Source of the DNA: Candidatus Odinarchaeota archaeon
GTDB taxonomy: Archaea; Asgardarchaeota; JAGGXT01
NCBI GenBank assembly: GCA_021162905.1
Contig: JAGGXT010000339.1
Coordinates: forward strand, 1 to 7,880
DNA: 7,880 nt
Reading direction: 5' to 3'
Shown here: piece after piece, positions 1-5,994 of the stretch
Position numbering within the stretch: the stretch's first letter is position 1
How the letters are laid out: every line of letters begins with the position of its first letter
The notes under the pieces: model-generated
What the model was told of the DNA's origin: nothing
What the model saw: the letters and a program-made list of their open reading frames with translations, nothing else
The model's database searches: none
Program-made: the position numbers and the translations under genes

Positions 1-329
1 AATAACATCTTAGCTTTATATGACTCTCTTTCAATAAGTTTTCTATCAATAACAATGGTTTCGTAAAGAGAGTTAAAAATATCAAATACAATAGCTTTCC
101 TAGAAACAAGTTTAGCTAATGGAACTAGATACTGACCAACATGGCCTATAAGTAAAATATCATATTCTAGGTTCTTATGCTTTTTTATCAGTTTTATAAA
201 TCTTAGAGGCATTGGTTTTGAGCGATCGCTACACTCGATCACATTTACATTGTTTTTCCTTAATCCCTTTACTAGGATTCTGTATCTTGGCGTGTTCTTA
301 TCATATGCACCAAATAAAACGACGTCCAA
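1..329 (-). CDS. GT-B-like glycosyltransferase, N-terminal part (cut by window edge)
   Basis: The first 109 codons of a gene that runs off the low-coordinate end. The start is a TTG at 329-327, preceded by AGGTGG (342-337) with 7 nt spacing; no in-frame ATG lies near. The product opens with a Rossmann-type strand (LDVVLFGAYDKNTPRYRIL), then a basic helix (LVKGLRKNNVNV), a second strand and helix, and the stretch YDILLIGHVGQYLVPLAKL at about residues 56-74. It continues with IVFDIFNSLYETIVIDRKL at about 80-98. The order and the 'FD-x-F-x-SLY-x-T-x-x-x-DRKL' segment resemble the acceptor-binding half of GT4-type glycosyltransferases; this is recognition from memory of the family. The catalytic C-terminal half is outside the window, so donor and acceptor are unknown. 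It sits 109 nt downstream of another glycosyltransferase, far enough for its own promoter. Family-level call fairly sure; activity unproven. Confidence 0.72.
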   Translation of the reverse strand, partial: MDVVLFGAYDKNTPRYRILVKGLRKNNVNVIECSDRSKPMPLRFIKLIKKHKNLEYDILLIGHVGQYLVPLAKLVSRKAIVFDIFNSLYETIVIDRKLIERESYKAKML

Positions 330-336
330 TGTTATT

Positions 337-342
337 CCACCT
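337..342 (-). promoter_or_regulatory. Shine-Dalgarno AGGTGG for the TTG start at 329
   Basis: AGGTGG on the minus strand ends 7 nt before TTG (329-327). It decides the start of the partial glycosyltransferase, which otherwise has no ATG in frame near the beginning of the conserved fold. Confidence 0.6.
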
Positions 343-380
343 TTTAACTTGGAACATAGCAATTATGTAACTAACGAAAC

Positions 381-391
381 TAATAATATAT
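381..391 (-). promoter_or_regulatory. Candidate archaeal TATA box for the 1-329 gene
   Basis: The minus strand reads ATATATTATTA here, in the 109-nt gap between two glycosyltransferase genes. Initiation about 25 nt downstream would give a leader of roughly 30-35 nt that includes the AGGTGG site. In such AT-rich sequence a TATA-like string is easy to find, so this is only a candidate. Confidence 0.25.
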
Positions 392-438
392 GTTTGGTAA
401 TAAAATAGCTGCGTAATTTTATGGAATCTTAAATTTCA

Positions 439-1587
439 CTATTGGACGGTTAATTCTAAGTACAGTTGTTCGTATCTTTGTACCATTTTATCAACTGTAT
501 AGGATTTTGCTTTTTTAATGTTATGTTCTCTCATTTTCAGTCTTAATGATCGCTTTCGAGCCAGCTCCAATATTTTTTGTGCTAAAGCTTCATCATCTTC
601 ATGATTAATTAAAAATCCTCCTTTTTCTTTATCTATGATTTCCGGTGCTACACCAACTGGCGTACTTATTATTGGTAAGCCAAAGTGTGCAGCTTCTACC
701 AGAGCATGACCAAAGTTATCGTAACGAGATGTCCATACAAATATGTCTGCTTTTTCATACATATTCCACAATGCTTTGCCTGTAAGCCAGCCAGTAAACA
801 TAACCTTATCTCTTATGTTCAATTGTTTACATAATTTAAGTAATTTTTTCTTATACCCTCTTTCTTCTTTGGCATACTTACTAGGCTTTTCATCTCCGAC
901 AATAACATATTTTAAATTTGGATTTACCCTAACAGCTTTTGCAAATCCCCGTATACCTAACTCCAGATTGTTCTTATACGTCAACCTACTCACAGTGAGT
1001 AGAATCGTTGTATTGTTTTGTTGTATAGAACGGCCTTTTACTTGTGGTAAGTGAAGTCCGTGCGGTATTATTCTAACTTTCCGTGCTGGAACGCCAAATT
1101 CAATGATCTCTTTAGCTTCTTGTTTTGTAGTTGCAACAATCGCACTAGCTTGTCTTAATGCAAACCTTGTTGAAATAATATCATATAAACAATTTTGAAG
1201 TCTGCCCAATGAACTCCAATATTCTTGTTTAAAGGTCGCGATCGAGCCATGTGCAGTCATCACAAGCGGTATGTCCTTAATGTTACTTAGCAATGCGCCT
1301 ATATCAGTTTGGAAGTTTCTATAACCATGCACATGAACAATATCACCCTGTTCTTTGAGCAAATTTGATAACATATTCAAGCTAGGTCTATAATGCCCTA
1401 TCCTAATAATTGGTTTAAACAGTTTTACTCTAATCTTTGGGTGATTTTTAAATCCACTACAAAAAAACGTATAAACAATGTTCTCTATGCCCTTATTTGC
1501 TAAACCTTGAGTTAGGTGATATGCTTGTTTAGCAGGTCCTGTAACAGCCCTTAGAGAAATCTCTCCTATAGTTCTTATCACTCTCAC
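439..1587 (-). CDS. GT4-type glycosyltransferase (GT-B fold)
   Basis: A 382-residue protein, normal length for a GT4 retaining glycosyltransferase, which moves a sugar from a nucleotide donor to a lipid or glycan acceptor at the cytoplasmic face of the membrane. N-terminal acceptor domain: MRVIRTIGEISLR start, IVHVHGYR (about 83-90), MTAHGS (110-115), IPHG (174-177). C-terminal donor domain: LLTVSRLTYKNN (196-207), VIVGDEKP (228-235), VMFTGW (262-267) and DNFGHALVEAAHFGLPIIST (290-309). The last is the family's E-x7-E donor motif with Asp in the first position (D290, E298). I chose GTG at 1587 because GGTG (1597-1594) lies 6 nt before it and the protein then begins as family members usually do; GTG at 1596 would add three residues and has no good ribosome site. 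It stands alone, 364 nt after the upstream operon and 109 nt before the next gene. Donor and acceptor cannot be read from sequence. Confidence 0.9.
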   Translation of the reverse strand: MRVIRTIGEISLRAVTGPAKQAYHLTQGLANKGIENIVYTFFCSGFKNHPKIRVKLFKPIIRIGHYRPSLNMLSNLLKEQGDIVHVHGYRNFQTDIGALLSNIKDIPLVMTAHGSIATFKQEYWSSLGRLQNCLYDIISTRFALRQASAIVATTKQEAKEIIEFGVPARKVRIIPHGLHLPQVKGRSIQQNNTTILLTVSRLTYKNNLELGIRGFAKAVRVNPNLKYVIVGDEKPSKYAKEERGYKKKLLKLCKQLNIRDKVMFTGWLTGKALWNMYEKADIFVWTSRYDNFGHALVEAAHFGLPIISTPVGVAPEIIDKEKGGFLINHEDDEALAQKILELARKRSLRLKMREHNIKKAKSYTVDKMVQRYEQLYLELTVQ

Positions 1588-1591
1588 AACA

Positions 1592-1597
1592 ATCACC
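1592..1597 (-). promoter_or_regulatory. Shine-Dalgarno GGTGAT deciding the GTG 1587 start
   Basis: GGTGAT on the minus strand matches the classical anti-Shine-Dalgarno tail. Its GGTG core ends 6 nt before GTG 1587. It overlaps the alternative GTG at 1596, which makes the latter an unlikely start. Confidence 0.5.
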
Positions 1598-1633
1598 CAT
1601 TCTTAAATTACATTCTAGATAGCAAAACAAAAA

Positions 1634-1643
1634 TTAATTTAAA
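1634..1643 (-). promoter_or_regulatory. Candidate TATA box for the 439-1587 glycosyltransferase
   Basis: The minus strand reads TTTAAATTAA, preceded by a purine-rich GGAAATGC that could serve as a BRE. Initiation about 25 nt downstream falls near 1612, giving a leader of about 25 nt that still contains the GGTGAT ribosome site. Position and match are good for an archaeal promoter, but the surrounding sequence is very AT-rich. Confidence 0.35.
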
Positions 1644-1951
1644 GCATTTCCATACAGCATCTAATTAAAATTTCTATATGATTTTTAAGTTTTTACGGCT
1701 TTATATCCTATATATCCGTCCCATATATCAACATTGTTTGTTCCTCGTTTTCGATTTTTAAAGCTTCCTGCGGATAAGGGGTAAATTAGAGGTTCTAGGA
1801 GTTACAAAGTTCTTTATTTAAGTTACTAAATGAAATATATAATCAACTTGCAGCCTCTATAATAACTAAAAAGCAGTAAATAGTTCTTCGGTAATGTTCC
1901 TTCTCCATTCAAGAAATCGTAGTAAAGCGAAGGGAATATAAAATCATTAAT

Positions 1952-2851
1952 CTAATGACGCAGTAGCTTTCTGCTAAAAAGTATCAAATAGACTAATAAT
2001 CTGGTTAAAACGAGAAGAGGAAGCATTATCCATGAAACATCTTTTTCTTGAAAAAGCCCAGCAAACATAAGCCGTGCGCCTATTGCTAAATGTTCATAAA
2101 GCAAGTCTCTAAGGGTTAAACCTGTCAGTTCTATGCCCGCAGTTGAAAACAATCTTGCTCCTCTTATTTGTTTCTTAATAAATTCGCTTAGAGTGGTCAT
2201 TGTGTCGTGATAAAGCGGGTCTGTATGGATTGCTACTTTATAACCTTTTTCCCTCAATTTTCTTGCTATGTAAAAATCCTCACCCCAATCTAGACGCTTA
2301 TCAAAACCACCGACTTCTTGAATGTATTTCTTTCTGAAAAGCGCATTAGTACCTCCCACTATTCCCTTATTTCTTCTTAAACGATGAATTGTTATTTTCA
2401 TCGAGAAATTAGTATAACATCGTGAAAAAGCTGAAGAATCTGGCGGGGCTGTAAGTATCGGCCACACAGTACTTACATACGGATCATCAAATAATCGAAT
2501 TGCGTTTTTTAGCCAATTTTCATGAGGAATTATAATATCACTATCGATTAATGCTAATATCTCACCTTTGGAATTTTCTACACCCAGTTGACGGGCTTCC
2601 GACAGAGTTCCTCGTGAAAAGATTACTAAGTCAGCATACTTCTCCGCTATCTTTATGGTTAAATCAGTTGAATAACCATCGATAATTATAATCTCAAGAC
2701 GAGGATACTTCTGCTTTCTGATACTTTTTAGACATCTCTCCAAAGTTCTCTCACTATTAAGTGTTGGGATACAGAAGGATACCATAGGAAGAATTTTTTC
2801 TTTCTTTGTCGAAATTTCCATCGTAAATTGTTGTGTTTTTGACGCATTCAA
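1952..2851 (-). CDS. GT2-type glycosyltransferase with C-terminal hydrophobic anchor
   Basis: A 299-residue GT-A-fold inverting glycosyltransferase of family 2 type; it would use a nucleotide sugar and a divalent metal. Visible: VSFCIPTLNSERTLERCL (24-41), EIIIIDGYSTD (53-63), EARQLGVENSKGEILALIDSDI (85-106) with the metal-binding DSD at 103-105, GGTNALFRKK (166-175) and the catalytic-site WGED (189-192). Residues about 274-292 (WIMLPLLVLTRLLVYLILF) are hydrophobic and followed by RKLLRH, which suggests a membrane-attached tail with a basic end. The start is TTG 2851: AGGT (2862-2859) ends 7 nt before it, and just one base separates it from the upstream stop. The in-frame ATG at codon 11 lacks a ribosome site but cannot be excluded, since the first 20 residues are not part of the fold. 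It is the last gene of the six-gene cluster. Confidence 0.9.
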   Translation of the reverse strand: MNASKTQQFTMEISTKKEKILPMVSFCIPTLNSERTLERCLKSIRKQKYPRLEIIIIDGYSTDLTIKIAEKYADLVIFSRGTLSEARQLGVENSKGEILALIDSDIIIPHENWLKNAIRLFDDPYVSTVWPILTAPPDSSAFSRCYTNFSMKITIHRLRRNKGIVGGTNALFRKKYIQEVGGFDKRLDWGEDFYIARKLREKGYKVAIHTDPLYHDTMTTLSEFIKKQIRGARLFSTAGIELTGLTLRDLLYEHLAIGARLMFAGLFQEKDVSWIMLPLLVLTRLLVYLILFSRKLLRH

Positions 2852-2852
2852 A

Positions 2853-4037
2853 TTAATTACCTACCAAATTTTCCAGAATTTTCTCAATTTGATCTGTTAT
2901 GTTTTTCCAACTATATCTCTTAACGTAATTTGCAGCTCTTAATCCCAGTTCCCTTAGCTTTGTTCTACTTCTTGATAACTTTGCAGCTACACTTAGAACT
3001 TCATTTGGACTATTCACATAGATAATTCCATTCCCTTTGCCGAACTCTTTAATGATTCCCGGTAGCTTTGTAGCTATGACTGGTTTCCCACATGCCATGT
3101 ATTCGTATATTTTTATGGGAACAATATCTCTCATGATCTCATTATTATAGGCTGGTAACAAGCAAATATCTGAAGCCGCTATATACTCAGGTACTTTTTC
3201 ATAGGGTTGCCAGTCTACAAGTATCAAGGAGTCCCCCAAAATTTTTTTCATCATTGCTAATTCAGTATATAGGTCTCCTCTACCCAGAACCATTAGCCTA
3301 ATGTTATTCCCCTTATATTTCGATAAAGACTCGGCTACTTCTTTAAGCCCGGAAAACTCATATAGCCATCCCATAAAAAAAAGTACAATTTCATTCTTTT
3401 TTATTCCATATCGTTTTCTTATACTCTCGCCACTTATATTCGGGTTAAACCTTTTACTATCAATTCCTGCGCCAAGTACTATTATCTTTTTAGGATCTGC
3501 CCCCAACTCTATCGCATAATCCCTCAATTTCTTATTTATGGTGAATACAAGTTTTGATGAACGTAATGTTTGACTTTCAAATATTTTCCCAAATATTCTG
3601 AGTTTCTTTATCGGAATTAGTCTGTGTAAAGTATCTATTAGGTAGTAAACAAAGGGTATATTGAATTTCTTGGCAAGTTTCATCGCTATGTATGTATTTA
3701 ATATGCCCAATCCTATGATAATATCTGGCCTAAATTCCTTTATTTGTCTTATGATTTCTAATCCATGTGTGAATGGAATTGATGCATAATCAAGAAGAGG
3801 TATTTTTAATATGGATGGTCTAATTACTGTTATAATGGATCTCTTAATTGTTTTCCCTTTCACGTAGCAAATAAACCGCTTTGATAGTATTGAATTAGAT
3901 GTGTTCTCTTTCCATTGTATTTCAAAGTCTATTACCCTGATTTTATGTCCTCTTAGCTGAAGTCTTTCCATTAAGTGATGTTGTTGATGAGGTCCTCTTT
4001 TAATCCAATCGGACTCCTGAACAACGAGTATGCGCAT
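2853..4037 (-). CDS. GT4-type glycosyltransferase (GT-B fold)
   Basis: A 394-residue GT-B glycosyltransferase. From the preferred start: MRILVVQESDWIKRGPHQQ (1-19) opens the acceptor domain; RPDIIIGLGILNTY (103-116) and FVYYLIDTLH (129-138) follow. The donor domain has VLGAGIDSKRFNP (187-199), LFFMGWLYEFSGL (219-231), RLMVLGRGD (247-255), PEYIAASDICLLPAYN (283-298) and DIVPIKIYEYMACGKPVIAT (304-323). The last contains the E-x7-E-like donor motif as D304/E312. ATG 4037 is preferred over GTG 4073: AGGTG (4050-4046) lies 8 nt before it, and the protein begins exactly at the first strand of the fold. GTG 4073 would add 12 unrelated residues and overlap the upstream gene. The gap to the upstream epimerase gene is 22 nt; the GT2 gene follows after 1 nt. 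Likely assembles the same glycan as its neighbours; sugar specificity unknown. Confidence 0.9.
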   Translation of the reverse strand: MRILVVQESDWIKRGPHQQHHLMERLQLRGHKIRVIDFEIQWKENTSNSILSKRFICYVKGKTIKRSIITVIRPSILKIPLLDYASIPFTHGLEIIRQIKEFRPDIIIGLGILNTYIAMKLAKKFNIPFVYYLIDTLHRLIPIKKLRIFGKIFESQTLRSSKLVFTINKKLRDYAIELGADPKKIIVLGAGIDSKRFNPNISGESIRKRYGIKKNEIVLFFMGWLYEFSGLKEVAESLSKYKGNNIRLMVLGRGDLYTELAMMKKILGDSLILVDWQPYEKVPEYIAASDICLLPAYNNEIMRDIVPIKIYEYMACGKPVIATKLPGIIKEFGKGNGIIYVNSPNEVLSVAAKLSRSRTKLRELGLRAANYVKRYSWKNITDQIEKILENLVGN

Positions 4038-4045
4038 ATAGGATA

Positions 4046-4050
4046 CACCT
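4046..4050 (-). promoter_or_regulatory. Shine-Dalgarno AGGTG deciding the ATG 4037 start
   Basis: AGGTG on the minus strand sits 8 nt before ATG 4037, inside the 22-nt gap after the TAG stop of the upstream gene (4062-4060). The longer GTG 4073 alternative has only AAGGAAA, 0-2 nt upstream of the start, which is too close. Confidence 0.55.
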
Positions 4051-4059
4051 AAAACTGAA

Positions 4060-5064
4060 CTAAAACTTAACACTTTCCTTTATTTTTTCCCAATGCTCTT
4101 TAAACCACTCATAAGTTTTCATCAATCCTTCTCTTATGTCAGTCTTCGGCTCATATCCAAGTATTTTTCTTGCTTTTTCTATTGATGCTCTTCTTCTTGT
4201 TGATTTGTCCCAGTCTCTTTTCGGCTTAAAAACGACCCCGGCTTTGTTTCCAGTTATCTCATTTATCATGTTAGCTAGATCTATTATCTTTGTTTCTGTT
4301 CCTGACGCTAAATTTATGGCTTCACCTACAGCTTCTGGTATAACTCCCATTCTAAGAGTTCCTTCCACTATGTCGTCAACAAAGGTAAAATCTCTTGTCT
4401 CTTCTCCTGTTCCCGTGATGGGTAATGGTTGCCCGTGTATAGCCCACCAAATGAAATTAGGTATGACGTTCCTATACTTGCCAGGTACTTCCCCGGGGCC
4501 ATAGACATTAAAATACCTAGCTATAGCAACGGAAAGCCTATAATAATCGTGAAAGTAGTTACAATAAAGTTCTCCAAGTAACTTGTGTATCTGATACGGA
4601 GTGTCCAAGTGTAGTGATACGTAGTCTTCTTTGAGTGGTAGGGGAGTTTGGCTTCCGTATACTGAGCAACCTGAGGATGCAAAAACAAATCTTTCTACGT
4701 CAACTAGTTGCGAGTATTGTAGCGTTTTCAGTGTTCCAAGACCGTTTACAAGTAAATCCGTTTCTGGATGATCCACACTATTCTGATTTGCAAAGTGAGC
4801 GGCTAAATGAAAAACGTAGTGAGGTTTAAAGCTGAATGCTCTTTTCATTTTCTCATCGTCAAGTATACTTCCATGTATGAAGAGCACTTTAGGATCTTTG
4901 GGTAAATTCCATTCATATGATGCCGATAAGTCGTCTATAACAATGATTTTCTCAGGTTCTGCCTTTAGAAGTGTTCTGACAAGATTGCTACCAATGCAAC
5001 CTGCTCCACCAGTCACCAAAATCCTTTTTCCCGTATAATGGCTTAATACTTCCTCAAATTTCAT
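4060..5064 (-). CDS. Extended-SDR NAD-dependent nucleotide-sugar epimerase/dehydratase
   Basis: A 334-residue extended short-chain dehydrogenase/reductase acting on an NDP-sugar in the cytosol (GalE/RmlB/WbpP superfamily). From the preferred start: GKRILVTGGAGCIGS (12-26) holds the NAD glycine motif with Cys where Phe is usual; IVIDDLSA (41-48) has the acidic residue expected to bind the NAD ribose; VFHLAA (84-89); FASSGCSVYG (128-137); catalytic Y157-x3-K161 in TPYQIHK; RYFNVYGPGE (183-192); GTGEETRDFTFVDDIVEG (218-235). The ATG at 5064 is chosen because AAGGAG (5078-5073) ends 8 nt upstream; GTG 5073 lies inside that ribosome site. The gap to the preceding SDR gene is 5 nt, and that gene's TGA overlaps this ribosome site, so translation is probably coupled. 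4-epimerase or dehydratase cannot be decided; the active site lacks the typical Asp-Glu pair of RmlB-type dehydratases where I looked, which favours epimerase weakly. Confidence 0.9.
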   Translation of the reverse strand: MKFEEVLSHYTGKRILVTGGAGCIGSNLVRTLLKAEPEKIIVIDDLSASYEWNLPKDPKVLFIHGSILDDEKMKRAFSFKPHYVFHLAAHFANQNSVDHPETDLLVNGLGTLKTLQYSQLVDVERFVFASSGCSVYGSQTPLPLKEDYVSLHLDTPYQIHKLLGELYCNYFHDYYRLSVAIARYFNVYGPGEVPGKYRNVIPNFIWWAIHGQPLPITGTGEETRDFTFVDDIVEGTLRMGVIPEAVGEAINLASGTETKIIDLANMINEITGNKAGVVFKPKRDWDKSTRRRASIEKARKILGYEPKTDIREGLMKTYEWFKEHWEKIKESVKF

Positions 5065-5069
5065 AATAA

Positions 5070-5990
5070 TCACTCCTTAAAACCGTAAACTTTCTTAAAC
5101 CACTCAATGGTCTTAGGTATGCCTTCTTCAAGTGGAACCGTCAGTTTAAAGCCTAGATCCTGCTTAGCTTTGCTAGAATCCGGCGTCTTTATTCTTGTAG
5201 TGAAAGGTTCTGCTTCTTTATATGTTACTTTTGAATCATCCTTACCTAAATATTTTAAGATTAGATCGGACACATACTTTATCTCGTATTGTTTATCTCC
5301 TCCCAGATTATATACCTCACCGGGCTTGAAATTATCAATTATATTTCCGAGAGCTCTACAAATGTCCTCAACATATTCAAATGTTCTCTTATGTCCTAGA
5401 TAAACCGTATAAGGCTCGTCATGCAAAGCCTTATAGATAAATATAGGTATCACTCCCCTATATGGACTATAATGTTCCCCGGGACCGTACACATTGAAAA
5501 GCCTAACTCTGACCGTTTCAGTACCGTACATTGCAGCTGAATTTAATATTTGCATTTCATTAACCCACTTGGTCATAGCATAATCATTCATTTGCTTAAT
5601 CGGAACCCTATCCATCACATCTTCAGTCATAACTCCATCGTAATCCCCATAGACCTCAGCGCTACTAAAGAAAATCATTCTAAACTTCTTTTTCTCCTGC
5701 ATCCTAATAATATTCTTAGTTCCCACAACATTTGTCATCCAAAGATTCTCATAGTAGGCTTCGCCATTCCACCTTCCATATTCAGCGGCGGCGTGGTAAA
5801 CATACTCGAAATCATGCTTTTCGAAAAGTCGTTCGACCTGTCTGAAAACGCTGACATCACATCTTATCGACTTAGGATCCTCTGAATGTCTTAGGTCACA
5901 TAACCATACATCATGTCCTCTTTTCCTTAACTCCTTAACCAAATTAGAGCCTATAAACCCTAATCCACCTGTCACTAGTATTTTAGCCAT
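5070..5990 (-). CDS. Extended-SDR NAD-dependent nucleotide-sugar epimerase/dehydratase (second, shorter type)
   Basis: A 306-residue extended SDR protein, distinct from its downstream neighbour. AKILVTGGLGFIGSNL (2-17) is the NAD loop; VWLCDLRHSEDP (28-39) carries the ribose-binding Asp; VYHAAAEYGRWNGEAYYENL (64-83) is an unusual, Trp/Tyr-rich segment after the fourth strand; IFFSSAEVYGDYDG (106-119) supplies the catalytic Ser region; DYAMTKW (136-142) holds Y137-x3-K141; RLFNVYGPGEHYSPYRG (163-179) and YLGHKRTFEYVEDICRAL (197-214) line the substrate pocket. Start ATG 5990 is clear: GGTG (5999-5996) is 5 nt upstream, formed by the last codons of wecB (gap 4 nt). It probably epimerises or dehydrates an NDP-sugar for the same glycan. 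The pairing with the 4060-5064 gene is one I recall from other genomes; the exact substrate is unknown. Confidence 0.9.
   Translation of the reverse strand: MAKILVTGGLGFIGSNLVKELRKRGHDVWLCDLRHSEDPKSIRCDVSVFRQVERLFEKHDFEYVYHAAAEYGRWNGEAYYENLWMTNVVGTKNIIRMQEKKKFRMIFFSSAEVYGDYDGVMTEDVMDRVPIKQMNDYAMTKWVNEMQILNSAAMYGTETVRVRLFNVYGPGEHYSPYRGVIPIFIYKALHDEPYTVYLGHKRTFEYVEDICRALGNIIDNFKPGEVYNLGGDKQYEIKYVSDLILKYLGKDDSKVTYKEAEPFTTRIKTPDSSKAKQDLGFKLTVPLEEGIPKTIEWFKKVYGFKE
5073..5078 (-). promoter_or_regulatory. Shine-Dalgarno AAGGAG deciding the ATG 5064 start
   Basis: AAGGAG ends 8 nt before ATG 5064. The last two codons and the TGA of the upstream SDR gene (5072-5070) are part of the AAGGAGTGAT string, so terminating ribosomes stop on the next gene's ribosome site. 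The alternative GTG 5073 falls within it. Confidence 0.65.
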
Positions 5991-5994
5991 TTTT

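Larger units (their letters stand above)
1588..1951. other. 364-nt intergenic region between operon end and lone glycosyltransferase
   Basis: No gene could be supported here. On the minus strand the only things of note are the candidate TATA box and ribosome site of the downstream gene, a second TATA-like cluster (GGATATATAGGATATAAAG, about 1699-1717), and an open but startless stretch of 38 codons at 1688-1801 ending in TAA at 1687-1685. A near-repeat of GATTTTTAA (plus strand, 1680 and 1753) is probably chance. No convincing oligo-T terminator follows the TAG stop at 1954-1952 of the upstream gene. The region most likely separates two transcription units. Confidence 0.5.

Noticed and set aside
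221..230. AGCGATCGCT palindrome containing the HIP1 octamer GCGATCGC known from cyanobacteria
   Set aside because: It is a single copy inside a coding region, and nothing else suggests a cyanobacterium; one octamer has no weight.
1678..1761. 27-codon plus-strand frame starting ATG 1678
   Set aside because: It has no ribosome site, is on the strand opposite to all genes, and is built mostly of Phe, Leu, Ile and Tyr codons expected from AT-rich noncoding DNA.
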